Assembly (NCBI GenBank): GCA_030761205.1
Contig: JAULJL010000028.1
Location: forward strand, 11,762,001 to 11,826,000
Source of the DNA: Fremontodendron californicum
Taxonomy: Eukaryota; Streptophyta; Magnoliopsida; Malvales; Malvaceae
Direction of reading: 5' to 3'
Length of the DNA: 64,000 nt
A program made the translations under genes and the position numbers. Numbering within the stretch: position 1 is the stretch's first letter; the number at the start of each line of letters is the position of its first letter. Of this stretch, positions 1 through 10,562 are shown piece after piece. Below the pieces are notes generated by a model. It was not told the DNA's origin. It saw only the letters and a program-made list of their open reading frames with translations, and ran no database searches.

Positions 1-372
1 CTAATATTCACATATTGAAAGGTTTTTCATGGACTCAAAGAAGTCTAAGAGCATTGTATGTATGCATGAGATGTAAATGGAGGCTAGGGATGGCAATGGA
101 GTGTGATTGAGACAGAAATTATCTTATCCACTTCCGTCCCACTCTCGCATGGATGTTGAAATATTATTGTCGTTCTCGTCTCCATGGATGTCGGTTGCAT
201 CCATAACCACTTCACCCTGCTTCATCCCACTTTTATTATTTTTTTAATTTAATATTGTAGAAAAAATATTATAATTTATTCATAAACATAATTTTAGTAT
301 ATATTATTCTTTAGAATATACATAATATATACTTATATATATATCTAATATATATTAAAAGTATAAAAAAAT

Positions 373-576
373 TGTTAAAGATAATGACTCATCATCTCAT
401 CATCACAAAGATAATGACTCATATCCTATTCTCACCTCATATAATTCTCTCATCACCTCTGATATACTTGTAATGTTATCATCTTGTATACTTATTATGT
501 AATCTTACAACTAGTATAAATAAAGTAGTCTTGCAATTATTAAGCAATAAATTGAATCATTTTTCAAATACTTTTA
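373..576 (+). repeat. 5' LTR of Copia-1 (204 bp)
   Basis: Starts tgttaaagataatgactc and ends aaatactttta, directly before the primer site. The 12-bp motif aaagataatgac occurs twice near its start. It is 62 bp shorter than the 3' LTR. The missing part corresponds to the stretch after tcatcacctc in the 3' copy, next to the shared tgatatacttg. Confidence 0.9.
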
Positions 577-589
577 TGGTATCAGAGCC
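577..589 (+). other. Primer binding site of Copia-1
   Basis: The sequence tggtatcagagcc is complementary to the 3' end of plant initiator-methionine tRNA and abuts the 5' LTR with no spacer. It is the usual minus-strand primer site of plant Copia elements. Confidence 0.92.
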
Positions 590-858
590 AAATGACTCTT
601 GTCTACAACAATTTCGATGGATATGTCGATGGCACAAACCCTTGTCCACAACAATTTCTCACCAACTCTTCAGAGAATGGAGAAAACAATCCGACGATGA
701 TCAATCCAGCATATATGACATGACAACAACAGGACCAGATGATCCTTAGTGCATTAATTTCCTCTCTTTCTGAACCAATTCTAACTCAGGTAATTGGTCT
801 TGGCACCTCCTATTGCTGATTACTGATTACTTCCGAAAAATCAAGGCTTAGCTGATAC

Positions 859-1116
859 TAGACCTGTCCATAGGCCGAGCCAGGCCGCGACCTGAATTTT
901 TTTTTGAACCCTTACCCTTACCTAGGCTCGACCCGGGTTATTGTTCATTTATTATTAAAAAAATTACAAAATCATTTTTATATTAATATTTATATATTTT
1001 TTATAAAAAAAATTTAATGTATGAACAGTGATCCGAGTCGGGCCGGTTGGGATCATGAAAAATCTTGTATAGGCTGGGTCAGGCCGGGCGGGCTACCCGG
1101 TCCATGGACAGGTTTA
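859..1116. mobile_element. 258-bp hAT-like non-autonomous element nested in Copia-1 gag
   Basis: Terminal inverted repeats are tagacctgtccataggcc on the left and, on the other strand, taaacctgtccatggacc. The flanking 8-mers gctgatac (851-858) and gctaatac (1117-1124) differ at one base, which fits an 8-bp hAT target duplication. Both ends are rich in the words ggccg and cccgg around an AT-rich core. No transposase is encoded. It splits the gag reading frame of Copia-1 and is therefore the younger insertion. Confidence 0.85.
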
Positions 1117-4100
1117 GCTAATACACTTGCAGATTTTGGGAAACCATTGCAAGACTTTGAAATTATCTCTTATTTACTAGCTGGGTTAAGTTCAAATATG
1201 ATTTTTTTGTCACCTCTAATACTACAAGGGTAGAACCAATTACATTGAATAATTTATATGGTCATTTATTAACCTTTGAACTTTGGTTAGAGCAAAACCA
1301 TTTTGTTGTTGATGTTTCAGTTGGTTCAGCAAATATAGTAACTAAAAGCAGTCCTAATCGAGGCCAAAAAGGACTCCATAAAAGTTCAACACCATTTGGT
1401 CAGCAAATTGTTCATCAGAACAATCGTGGACGAGGTCATGGACATTCCAACATGAACAATGGTCTATCTAACTTCCGTTCAACATGTCAAGTTTGTGGCA
1501 AAGTAAGACATACTATAATTACGTGTTACCTTCGCTTTGATCATGCCTATTATGGGGATCAGAATACTAAGTTTCAACTTCTTTCAAAGAATACAAAAAC
1601 TAGTGCCTATGCTATTGGGCCATCTTTTATTTCAGATTTAAATTGGTATGCAGACACTGGTGCGACAAATGACTTGACTCATGATCTCAACAATCTTTCA
1701 GTCCATGATAAGTGTACTGGTCCTGAACAAATTCGTGTTGGTAATGGAACAGTTTTGCCAATTCACCATATTGGCTCCTCCTGTTTAATTATCCTTGCTC
1801 TTCATTTAATGTCAAAAATGTCTTACATTTTCCTCAAATTACCAAAAATTTATTATCAATTAGTTAATTTACTCGTAATAACAATGTATTTTTTGAATTT
1901 TACCATACCTTTTATCTTGTTAAGAATTTGTACACGTGAAAAATCCTTCATCAAGGGCAATGTAAAGATGGCCTGTATGAGCTCATCACTATTGTAAGAC
2001 AATGAGGTATCCCAACTGCTTACATAGGTGAGCGAGCCACAGTTGATCAATGGCATAATAGGTTTGGTCATCCAGCTTCTCATATTGCTCATAGGATCAT
2101 CTCTTCTAACAATTTTTCAGTTTATAAGAATAAAGTCTCAACAGTTTGTGATGCATGTCAACAAGCTAAGAGTAATTAATTACCTTTTAAATCTTCTTTT
2201 ACAATGTCAAAGAATCCTTTAGAAGTTATTTTTTCAGATGCTTAGGGACCTTCTCCAGTAGTATCCACTAATGGTTATCGTTATTATGTAATTTCCTTAA
2301 TGATTATAGATAATTTCTCTGGGTTTTTCCTATTACTCATAAATCTGATGTTGAACATGTTTTTTGTTTTTTTTTTTTTTTTTTCAGTTCCAGAAATCAA
2401 TTGAATGATTATTTGATCTTAAAATTAAAGCAGTTCAAACTGATTGGGGAGGTGAATCGGAGAATTAATAAAAGTTTCACTACTATTGGCATTATTCATG
2501 AGCATCATTGTCCATACACTCACCAACAAAATGGCTGCATTGAAAGAAGACATAGACACATAGTTGAGACTGTTTTGGCCTTAATGGCACATCCCTCAGT
2601 TCCAAAAAAATATGGGATATGGCTTTTGAAAGTGCTTGTTACTTGATAAATAGATTACCTTCTCCAATAATTAATCATCAGTCACCTTTTGAACTTTTTT
2701 TCAAATTTTAACTTGATTACAGTTTTCTTAAAACTTTTGGTTATGCTTGTTGGTCTTATCTTTGCCCTTATAATTCCCATAAAATGAACTATATGTCAAA
2801 TAAGTGTGTTTTCTTAGGCTTTTTTTCTACATCATAAAGGTTACAAATGCCTTGATTTAAGTACAAGCCGTCTTTACTTTTCTCGTAATGTTATTTTTTA
2901 TGTAACTTCTTTTCTTTTTAATGGTTTTCTTAGTGGTATAGGTACCCAAAGTTCAAGTAACTTATCTCCAATTGTCCTTCATACTCTTAATCCTTCATTG
3001 ACAACAGATTCTACATCAAATCAGGTTCATCCTCCCTTGGACACATTTAGTCACTCCACATTTGACCATACAAGAACACCCTCATCTTGCCTACCTTCTC
3101 AATCACCAGATAACTCAAGTCTTCTCTCTTCCCCTCAAAATGAAACTTCATCCACATCTATGTCATTACCTAACTAAGAAGTGCAACCTGATCCACAACC
3201 AACACAACCTTCAGGTCGTATACATCACATACAAACTCGATCGAGTAATAATATTGTCAAACCAAAACAATTTACTGATGGTACGATGTGTTATCCTCTT
3301 CCTAAAGCACTCACTGTTGTTTGTGAAAACATTGAGTTAGAACCAACATGTTATTCATAACCTTCCAAGTTTTCTAAATGGAGGCAAGCCATGAATTCAG
3401 AATTTGATGCGCTCATGCTTAATGGAACGTGGTCACTTGTTCCTTGTCAGCCAGGTATGAATATAGTAGGTTGTAAATGGGTTTTTAAGATCAAAAGAAG
3501 AGCAGACGTAACCATTGAAAGGTACAAAGCCAGGTTAGTTGCAAAGGGCTTTCACCAACAAAAAAGTTTGGATTATGGAGATACTTTTAGTCCTGTGGTA
3601 AAAGGAATTACTGTTCAGATTATCTTGTCTATTGCTATCTCAAAAGGTTGGCCCATTCACCAAATTGATGTACAAAATGCCTTTTTATATGGTACTCTTG
3701 AAGAAGATGTTTCTATGCAACAACCACCTGGTTTTATTCATCTTGAATTTTCATCACATGTTTGCAAATTGCATAAAGTCCTTATATAAACTCAAATAGG
3801 CACATCGAGCATGGTTTTATCTCCTAAGTCAATAGCTTCTTGAATTGGGGTTTGTTGCTTCCAAAACAGATCATAGCATGTTTGTTTTACACCGGCATTC
3901 TCTTTGCATTTATATGCTCATTTATGTTGATGATATTTTTAATTGCCAGTTCATATAATGACAACATTTCATGGATTATTAAATCTCTTGCTAATGAGTT
4001 TGCTATCAAATATTTAGGGCCTTTGCATTACTTCTTGGCAATGATCATATTTATTCATTTCTCAAGGCAAGTACATTCTTGATCTTTTGAAGCGAACAAA

Positions 4101-4850
4101 AATGCAGCATGCAAAACCAATATCTTCTCCTACAGCCTCATCAGAAAAGTTGTCTAGATTTGGCGGGGATAAACTCTTTGATCCTACTGAATATAGGAGT
4201 GTTGTGGGAGCCTTACAATATCTCACTTTCACTCGGCCTGATATATCCTTTGTTGTGAACAAAGTTTGTTAGTTTATGTATTCTCCAACTCTTGCTCATT
4301 GGACAACTGTGAAACGAATCTTAAAGTATTTAAAGCATACAATTTCTTATGGTTTGATATTCAGGAAGACTTCCTCTTGTAGTCTCCGTGCCTTTTTGCG
4401 GATTGGGCTGATTGCCTCGATGATAGGCGTTCTACCAGTGGATATGGAATTTTCCTCGGCTGTAACTTAATCTTATAGAGCTCTCACAAACAAGTCACAG
4501 TGGCTCAATCTAGTATTGAAGCTGAATATAAAGCATTAGCTAATGCAACAGTTGAACTTTGTTGGATTCAAAATCTACTAAAAGAACTTGGGATTTTTCT
4601 TACTTCTCCACCAATTTTATGGTGTGATAATATTGGAGCAACATACCTATCAACTAATCCCATTTTTCATGTTCGTACAAAATATATTGAGATAGATTTT
4701 CATTTTGTCTGAGAAAAAGTAGCTCGTGGTGACTTGGCTGTCAATTTTATATCTTCCAAAAACCAGGTTGCTGACATTTTAACCAAATCATTACACTTTG
4801 GCAGCTTTCAGATTCTTAGAAGCAAGCTCAACGTTCTTTTTGTCTCACTG
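1117..4850 (+). pseudogene. Broken gag-pol of Copia-1
   Basis: Recognisable pieces lie in order but in several frames. They are a CCHC zinc knuckle (C-X2-C-X4-H-X4-C) near 1485-1530, a protease-like YADTGAT near 1647, an integrase segment with HQQNG near 2520-2640, and reverse transcriptase from 3391 (WVFKIKRR, RYKARLVAKGF, QIDVQNAFLYG) to about 4080. RNase H with SSIEAEYKAL follows at about 4500, then a C-terminal tail with QVADILTKSLH near 4765. Internal stops and shifts separate every block, so no functional polyprotein is possible. Gag upstream of the nested hAT (about 590-850) is short and also degraded. Confidence 0.9.
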
Positions 4851-4864
4851 AGCTTGAAGGAGCA

Positions 4865-5130
4865 TGTTAAAGATAATGACTCATCATCTCATTATCACAA
4901 AGATAATGACTCATCATCTATTCTCACCTCATCTAATTTTATCATCACCTCTTTTGATAGTGAGATAGATTTTATCATTTAAGATAAAATTAATTATTTT
5001 ATCTATTATAATCTGATATACTTGTAATTTTATCATCTTGTATACTTATCATGTAATCTCACAACTAGTATATATAGAGAAGTCTTGCAAACATTAAGTA
5101 AGATATTGAATCTTTTTTCAAATACTCTTA
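4865..5130 (+). repeat. 3' LTR of Copia-1 (266 bp)
   Basis: Starts tgttaaagataatgactc and ends aaatactctta, followed by the aaaat target duplication. It carries 62 bp that the 5' LTR lacks, including an AT-rich palindromic stretch (attttatcatttaagataaaat). A TATA-like tagtatatatagag lies near 5067. Confidence 0.9.
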
Positions 5131-5305
5131 AAAATATAAAATATTTTAAAAGATAAAATGATAATTTTAAAAGACAGGATAGATGAAACAAAACAGATAT
5201 TTATTAAAATCGTCTGCTCTACTTTGTCCATTTTCAAAGAAATAAAATTCCATTCAAAATGAATTAATTTAAAATCCGTTAAGCGGATCGAATTTTGTCA
5301 TACTA

Positions 5306-5842
5306 ACAAAGGTTTCTATCGGAAGACACTTGTCTAAATAAATCAATATCATAACGTTAAATCAATATCATGCGCTGGCAAATAAATCAATTGCAAAATT
5401 TCTCTTTTTCTCGTCAGCATGAAAAATCGATCCAAACGTCCGATGACAGCTTTGCTAATCTTTACACCTCCCATGCCCAGCTAGCTTTAAGCCTTTAAAG
5501 ATGCCTTCTCCATTTGTTATACCAAAAAATAATAATAAAAAAAAAATTCCAAACCTCATTCAAAAAAAACAAAATTCCTTTTTAATAAAACGAGGAAATT
5601 ACGTTCGCGGTAAAAAGTAAAGTATGTGATTGATTTAGTGTCATATTTGTTATCTATATTTATATAAAATATGTGATTGAGTTGGTATCATGAGTCACGT
5701 GATATTAATTTAATTGAAAAAATTATATAAAATTAAAATAATAAAATAAAATAAAAATGTTTTGATCTTTTAATTTATTTTTACACATTTTTTAAATTAA
5801 CAAACTATCCATTCTTAAAAAAATTACCTATATATAATAAAA
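5306..5842. other. AT-rich intergenic stretch without a recognised feature
   Basis: No reading frame of note, RNA gene or terminal repeat structure was seen here. Short homopolymers and AT-rich words dominate. Confidence 0.6.
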
Positions 5843-5846
5843 AAAT

Positions 5847-7405
5847 GATTTTGTTAGCAAGTGCTTTAAGGATATTTTTTAAGGTTATTATATATAGTAA
5901 TATTTTCATCTAATGCATTGAAAATGATGAATAAATATATCAACTATTACATTTAATACAATGTTATTATTAAAAAGGGTTCACTTAATCGGTGTCTATA
6001 GATATCAATTAAGGATTATTTATTTATCATTTTGAGAAAGTTTTTTGCATTTAATACAATACTTTTATTATTATAAAAAAAAATACAATGCTTTTATTGA
6101 ATTCAAGATAAAATCAGTGGCAGATCTTGACATTTGATTTTGGAGGGGCTAATTAATATTATACTTTATATTAGATTTGTTCAATCATATATATATACAC
6201 ACACAAATAATATATTAATAAAAAGTTACCAATCTCATAAAATAAAAATATTACTAATGATAGCATTAAACTTTTAATGATAAAAAGACTTTCAAATTAA
6301 TAGTAAAAGGAAAAGACCACATACATTCATCTAATATTGTACTAATTTCATGCACATATAGTATGTAAGTTTTCAAAATTCTATTACAACTCATAAAACT
6401 TTTAGAACTTTTCACTTAAGTCCCTAATAAGACGTGAGTGTGTGAAATGAATGTATGAGATGAGTGCATATAGCACTATCTATTGTAAAATTACTAATTA
6501 CACAGTTTTTCGATGAATTATGAGAACATTTTCTGACAATTTTAAATTAAAATAAAAAGTAAATAAATCAATTGTTAAACAATATATTTTTCATTGACAA
6601 AAATAATAATATAATTTTAAAAGAATAAACATGAAAATTTGAAATTACAAATTATGATTTTATCTTAACATTTTATAAAGTGGTTTCCAATTTGATTTTT
6701 TTTTTTTTAAACAAGATTGCATGACAATATGAAATAGAGATTTAGAGTAAAATTAAAAGTGAAAATTTATATGAAGAGGAGAAATTGAATAAGCTAAAAA
6801 GAAAAAACACATATTTGGTATTTTGGTTGAAGTTTTGAAATTTTGTTAAAAGTCAAAAATTTAATTTGGTTTTTATTAAGTTCACATGATTGTAATTTAA
6901 AACTAATAACAAGTCACTTAACTTTAAAGATTTGTAAGTAATAATTGATGGGTACAAAAAAAAATAGTAATATGATTTTAACTCTTTTTAAATTATAATA
7001 ATATATAAATTAAATTATGAAATAAAAAAATAAAAAAACTAACTATTTTAATTTAAAGAAATCAATTTAAATATATTTAATATTAATACATATAAATACT
7101 AAAAAATTTAAAAATTTTGGGGGGACCAAAGCCCTCTCAAGCTCCCATGAGGAGCCGCCCCTGGATAAAATGATGCACTAATTATATATTTTTTCTATAT
7201 ACATCACTTTAACTAGTGTCAATAGGCATTAATTAATATTTTTTTATTAAAAATAATATATTAATTAATTTTAAAAGGTATTTTAAAGACACTCGTTAGC
7301 AAACTATTTAATTTTAAGAAAACACCAGCACATTGGTTAATATCTCTCTATTAAAAATAATATATTAAAAAATATTTTAAGGACACTCATTAACAAAATC
7401 TTAAA
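5847..7405. repeat. Inverted repeat pair surrounding the hAT-like element
   Basis: The words gattttgttagcaagtg and then ttaaggatatttttta at 5847-5881 recur in inverted, diverged form at about 7371-7405. A second weaker copy of the right arm lies at about 7275-7320, with the word gacactcgttagcaaac. After removing the hAT at 6115-7163, about 500 bp remain, which fits an old MITE. No clear target duplication was found, so boundaries are approximate. Confidence 0.5.
6115..7163. mobile_element. 1.05-kb hAT-like non-autonomous element
   Basis: It starts cagtggcagatcttgac and ends gaggagccgcccctg, whose complement starts caggggcggctcctc. Exact 8-bp target duplications, gataaaat, lie at 6107-6114 and 7164-7171. 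The G-rich subterminal blocks (ttggaggggct near the left, ttggggggaccaaagccc near the right) match a repeat type common in plants, whose ends read like cagtggcggagcc. The interior is AT-rich and encodes no transposase. Confidence 0.9.
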
Positions 7406-7899
7406 AAAATTACCTATTTAATTTTTTTAAAAACACCCGCAAAGTGAGTGTACATTCTAGCGGTTTTAAATAACACCAATTTAGTTGATGAAAATACAAA
7501 ACAAAACAAATATAATCATAACATAAAAAAATATTTATATCTTTTAAAATTTATATACATGTTTTTTTTAAAAAACAAATACCTATTAATTTTAAAAAGA
7601 AAAACTCACTTCACCAAAAAATATTCCGACTTATAAAATTATATTTATTTTCTACTTATAACTTGTTTTTAAATATTATTTTTTTACTCACATAATAAAT
7701 GCGTTAAATTCTAATTTACTATTACGTAACTAAAATGTTGCTTTTTCTTTTTTTCTTTTTGGCATAATAAATGGTATCGATGGATCCACGGAGTCTGGAT
7801 ACTCCGATTTTTACAGCGAACGTGATTTCCTCGTAGTATTATTCATCTACTTTAAAAGGCAAGTAGTAAGCACTGTGTTGACATCTGTCAACACGTTAT
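7406..7899. other. AT-rich intergenic stretch
   Basis: No gene or recognised element was seen. A reading frame at 7448-7636 is Lys/Asn/Tyr-rich, as expected by chance from AT-rich sequence. Confidence 0.6.
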
Positions 7900-7904
7900 T
7901 GGTT

Positions 7905-8462
7905 AGCTCTTTCCCTCTTGTCCATTTGGTCTCGCAAAACAGCGTCGTTTCATGTCTGTTTCATTAATTTTGGTTGCTTGCTCCGTGTTTTCCAGTTATT
8001 ACTATACATAAAATGGTTACTATCTGATGCATTAAATGCTCTTTCTCTTTATCTATTTGGTTTTACAAACGCGTAAAACAGCTGTAGCATTAAAGTTCAA
8101 GTCAGTGCATTAAATGCTCTTTCAATAGTTTGGCTTTGACGTGAGAATTAAAGGATTTAAATGCTCTTTCCCTTTTATCTTTTAGATAATAAAGTGTTTC
8201 TTGATATTTCAAAAAGTTCCTCTTATACACTGGATATTATAATGAGTTTTTTGTTTTTTTTGTTTTACCCGTTAACAACTGTAAAAACGTGTAAAATAAA
8301 GAAGAAAATCGCGTATGAAAAGAGATAGTAGAGAAAGTGAAATCTTGTATAGGTGAAATTCGATTCACGCGTTAATCGTTACCAATTGTAAAAACGCGTA
8401 AATAAATAAAAAAATTCGCGTATATAGAGAGAGTTTCTCACAAATAGTAAAAGTGAAATTTA
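7905..8462 (+). repeat. Short degenerate tandem repeats upstream of the 8884 exon-like units
   Basis: The phrase gctctttc followed by a tttggtt-like block recurs near 7907, 8037, 8115 and 8163. A roughly 105-bp unit with the words ttgtaaaaacgcgtaaa, tcgcgtat and aaagtgaaat occurs twice, at about 8270-8345 and 8372-8462. The block may be a promoter region because exon-like units follow, and a tatata motif lies near 8420. Promoter function is inference only. Confidence 0.5.
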
Positions 8463-8883
8463 CTCAGGACTTTCATTTTTAACCGCCTCGCCTTCTTCCT
8501 CGTTTTTTTCGTTTCTCTCTTTATGCTCGAAGCATGCACACACACAGTATAAAACGAGCAGTTTTCGTTACGCGCGATCGTCCGAGCATTGTTTTTCGAG
8601 CAGTTTCAGCTACGTCACGGGATCGTCGAGCCATTATTGGGGGCAAAAGCGACAGCTATGGATGCGGGGAGATTGTCGATCTATTCCCCTTTTGTTTTCC
8701 TATTCACATATCCTCCTGCCTATTCCCCTTTTGTTTTCCTAATCCACCTTTAGCCAGCTTTGGATCTGTTCAAACCAGCCTCTCCTGTTCGCATATCCTC
8801 CTGCCTATTCCCCTCATGTTGAACCTTTGATTTTGTGACCTATTTGGGATGTGATTTTTCTGATTTTGAGTGATCAGAGGATT
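8463..8883 (+). other. Pyrimidine-rich leader-like stretch
   Basis: The stretch is C/T-rich with an imperfect duplication of cctattccccttttgttttcct near 8683 and 8720. It contains a 98-codon frame starting at 8534, without recognisable domains. It resembles a plant 5' untranslated region rather than a gene and lies just upstream of the first ATG-bearing unit at 8884. Confidence 0.35.
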
Positions 8884-9470
8884 ATGGCTACCAAAAAGGA
8901 TGAACCATCTCAGACACAACAGGTTTTGATCAATCCTTCTCTCTTTTTTCTTTTCTTTTTATTACGTTAATTTCCTAGCTCGTTTATAAAAGCCTTTGAT
9001 ATTCAGAAGCAGGAAAAAATGACATTTTGTGTTTTTAACGAAGATTTTGTGTTATTTTTTTTTTTTGATGAGAAAATGCCTAGTAGAAAGGAGAGCCGTC
9101 TCAAGCACAACAGGTTTTGATCAATTTTTTTCTTCAATTTTCTTGTGTTAATTTTTTATTTGTTTGAGAAGGTTTTGATGTTCATAAAATAGAAAAAAGG
9201 AAAAACTACGTTGTGATTTATGGTTAGGGATTTTGCGTTAAATTTTTTTAATTTATTGATCTGAAAATGCCTAACAAAAAGGAAAAACCGTCTTAAGCAC
9301 AACAGGTAAGTTATTTTTCTTTTATTATTATTTTTTGTTTACATTTAATCTTATGAAAAGTTTGCACTGAAAAACATTTTCTGTTTTATTTCTCATTGTT
9401 TGCAGAGGATGGCTTCCAAAAAGGAAAAGCCCTCTCAAGGACATCAGGTGTAAATCGATCTTGCTTTATT
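8884..9470 (+). repeat. Four tandem copies of an ATG-bearing exon-like unit
   Basis: Copies start at 8884, 9076, 9266 and 9409. Each begins with ATG, encodes a Lys-rich start such as MATKKDEPSQTQQ or MASKKEKPSQGHQ, and ends in a splice-donor-like cag|gt. Units 1 to 3 also share the following intron-like sequence (aggttttgatcaat, later the phrase aaaacctt or gattttgtgtt), so whole exon-intron units were duplicated. Copy 3 has a TAA inside the conserved stretch and copy 2 reads out of frame after the lysine. I do not recognise the peptide. Copies 1 and 4 could serve as start exons for the Pro-rich block at about 9590. Confidence 0.6.
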
Positions 9471-9589
9471 TTTCTAATTATTTTTTAAGGGAAGGATTTG
9501 AACCATCAGGGAACAAAACAAAAAAAAAAAACCTAAATTCTGATTTTTAAAGGTGATTTTGTGTTAAAATCATTTTGTTTTCTCTTAAG

Positions 9590-9690
9590 GGAGGTGCTGC
9601 AGTTGTTGCTACTCCAGGTCCACCTCCACCCGCTCCACCTGGCCTGCCAAATCATCTGCATTCTCATGCTGGAAACTCAGTAAAATGCTC
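9590..9690 (+). other. Exon-like Pro-rich block of unknown function
   Basis: After a ttaag acceptor-like site the sequence reads GGAAVVATPGPPPPAPPGL and continues NHLHSHAGNS, then passes into a CT microsatellite at about 9688-9712. It is GC-richer than its surroundings and joins in frame with the preceding cag|gt units. It could be a low-complexity exon of a decayed or chimeric gene. No family is recognised. Confidence 0.35.
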
Positions 9691-10562
9691 TCTCTCTCTC
9701 TCTCTCTCCCTCTCCTATACTAATTGTTATTTACTATTCTGAATTTGAGTTGTTGATTGAATTGCACAAATGCACGTGACCATTTATTCCCTAAATTATC
9801 ATGTATACATCTTTATCATCATCGAGATCGTGTTTACAATCATTTTGTCTACCATTTGTCTACCTCTTATGTGCTTGCGATTTCAAAACGCTTTGAACCA
9901 TTTTATGGAAAGATTGCCTATTTAGCAGTTATTCTCTTTGGATATTATCAAGCATATTGTAGCTGTTACTAACCACATTAAGCTTAATCCTAGACTCTTA
10001 AGTGACCACAAGGAATTTGGATGCAAAAGAATGAACTCTGTTATGTAGTTTAATTCAATTGCTAGATTTTACCTTCCTGAGATTGTTGCTTACATTGTCA
10101 TGCATTCCTGTTTCCTGATATCGTTGCTTACATTAACTTTTTTTACATTCCTTTCTCTCATAACTCAGGGTTTTTGCTTGTCTCCTTCTTCCAACAACCT
10201 TGCTGCAGCTACTGCACTTGCAGTAGTTCGCCAAGTAGAGGCAAAATACCCTATTTTGCTTTTCAAGCAGCAACTTGCAGCATATGTGGAAAAGATCTAT
10301 GGAGTCATTAGAGACAACTTGAAGAAAGAGTTATCATCTTTTCTTTCTCTATGCATCCAGGTATCTTGTGATTCATTGTTCAACAATTTGAAGCTGTATC
10401 ATCAACTGTTTGATGGGCAGCGAGGCACCAAGAACATCTAAGGGAAGTGTACTAAGATTTGGGCGGTCCTTTGGCAAAGATTCCTTTCAACTCACTGATA
10501 AAGTATTGTTGATAGCCTCAACACCCTCCTCAGTACTTTGAATGGAAATTTTGTAAAGAACC

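Larger units (their letters stand above)
373..5130 (+). mobile_element. Degenerate Ty1-copia LTR retrotransposon (Copia-1)
   Basis: A full-length but decayed element. LTRs lie at 373-576 and 4865-5130, the tRNA-iMet primer site directly follows the 5' LTR, and a purine-rich tract (gcttgaaggagca) directly precedes the 3' LTR. The 5-bp target duplication aaaat lies at 368-372 and 5131-5135. The LTRs run TG...TA rather than the usual TG...CA. The order zinc knuckle, protease, integrase, reverse transcriptase, RNase H is the Copia order, and the sequence style suggests the Ale/Retrofit lineage (inference). Many stops and frameshifts make it non-autonomous. A 258-bp hAT-like element is nested in gag. 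The LTRs have visibly diverged, so this insertion is much older than the Copia at 13395-19043. Confidence 0.93.
85..5305. repeat. Possible hAT-like element split by the Copia insertion
   Basis: The left end begins tagggatggcaatgg and the right end, read on the other strand, begins tagtatgacaaaattcg, so the two could be degenerate terminal inverted repeats. The flanking 8-mers, atggaggc (77-84) and acaaaggt (5306-5313), match at four positions and differ by transitions at the other four. Remove the Copia element at 368-5135 and about 450 bp remain, carrying short degenerate words of the ggatgaag kind on both sides. This is only suggestive. The alternative is two unrelated AT-rich stretches. 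Confidence 0.35.
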
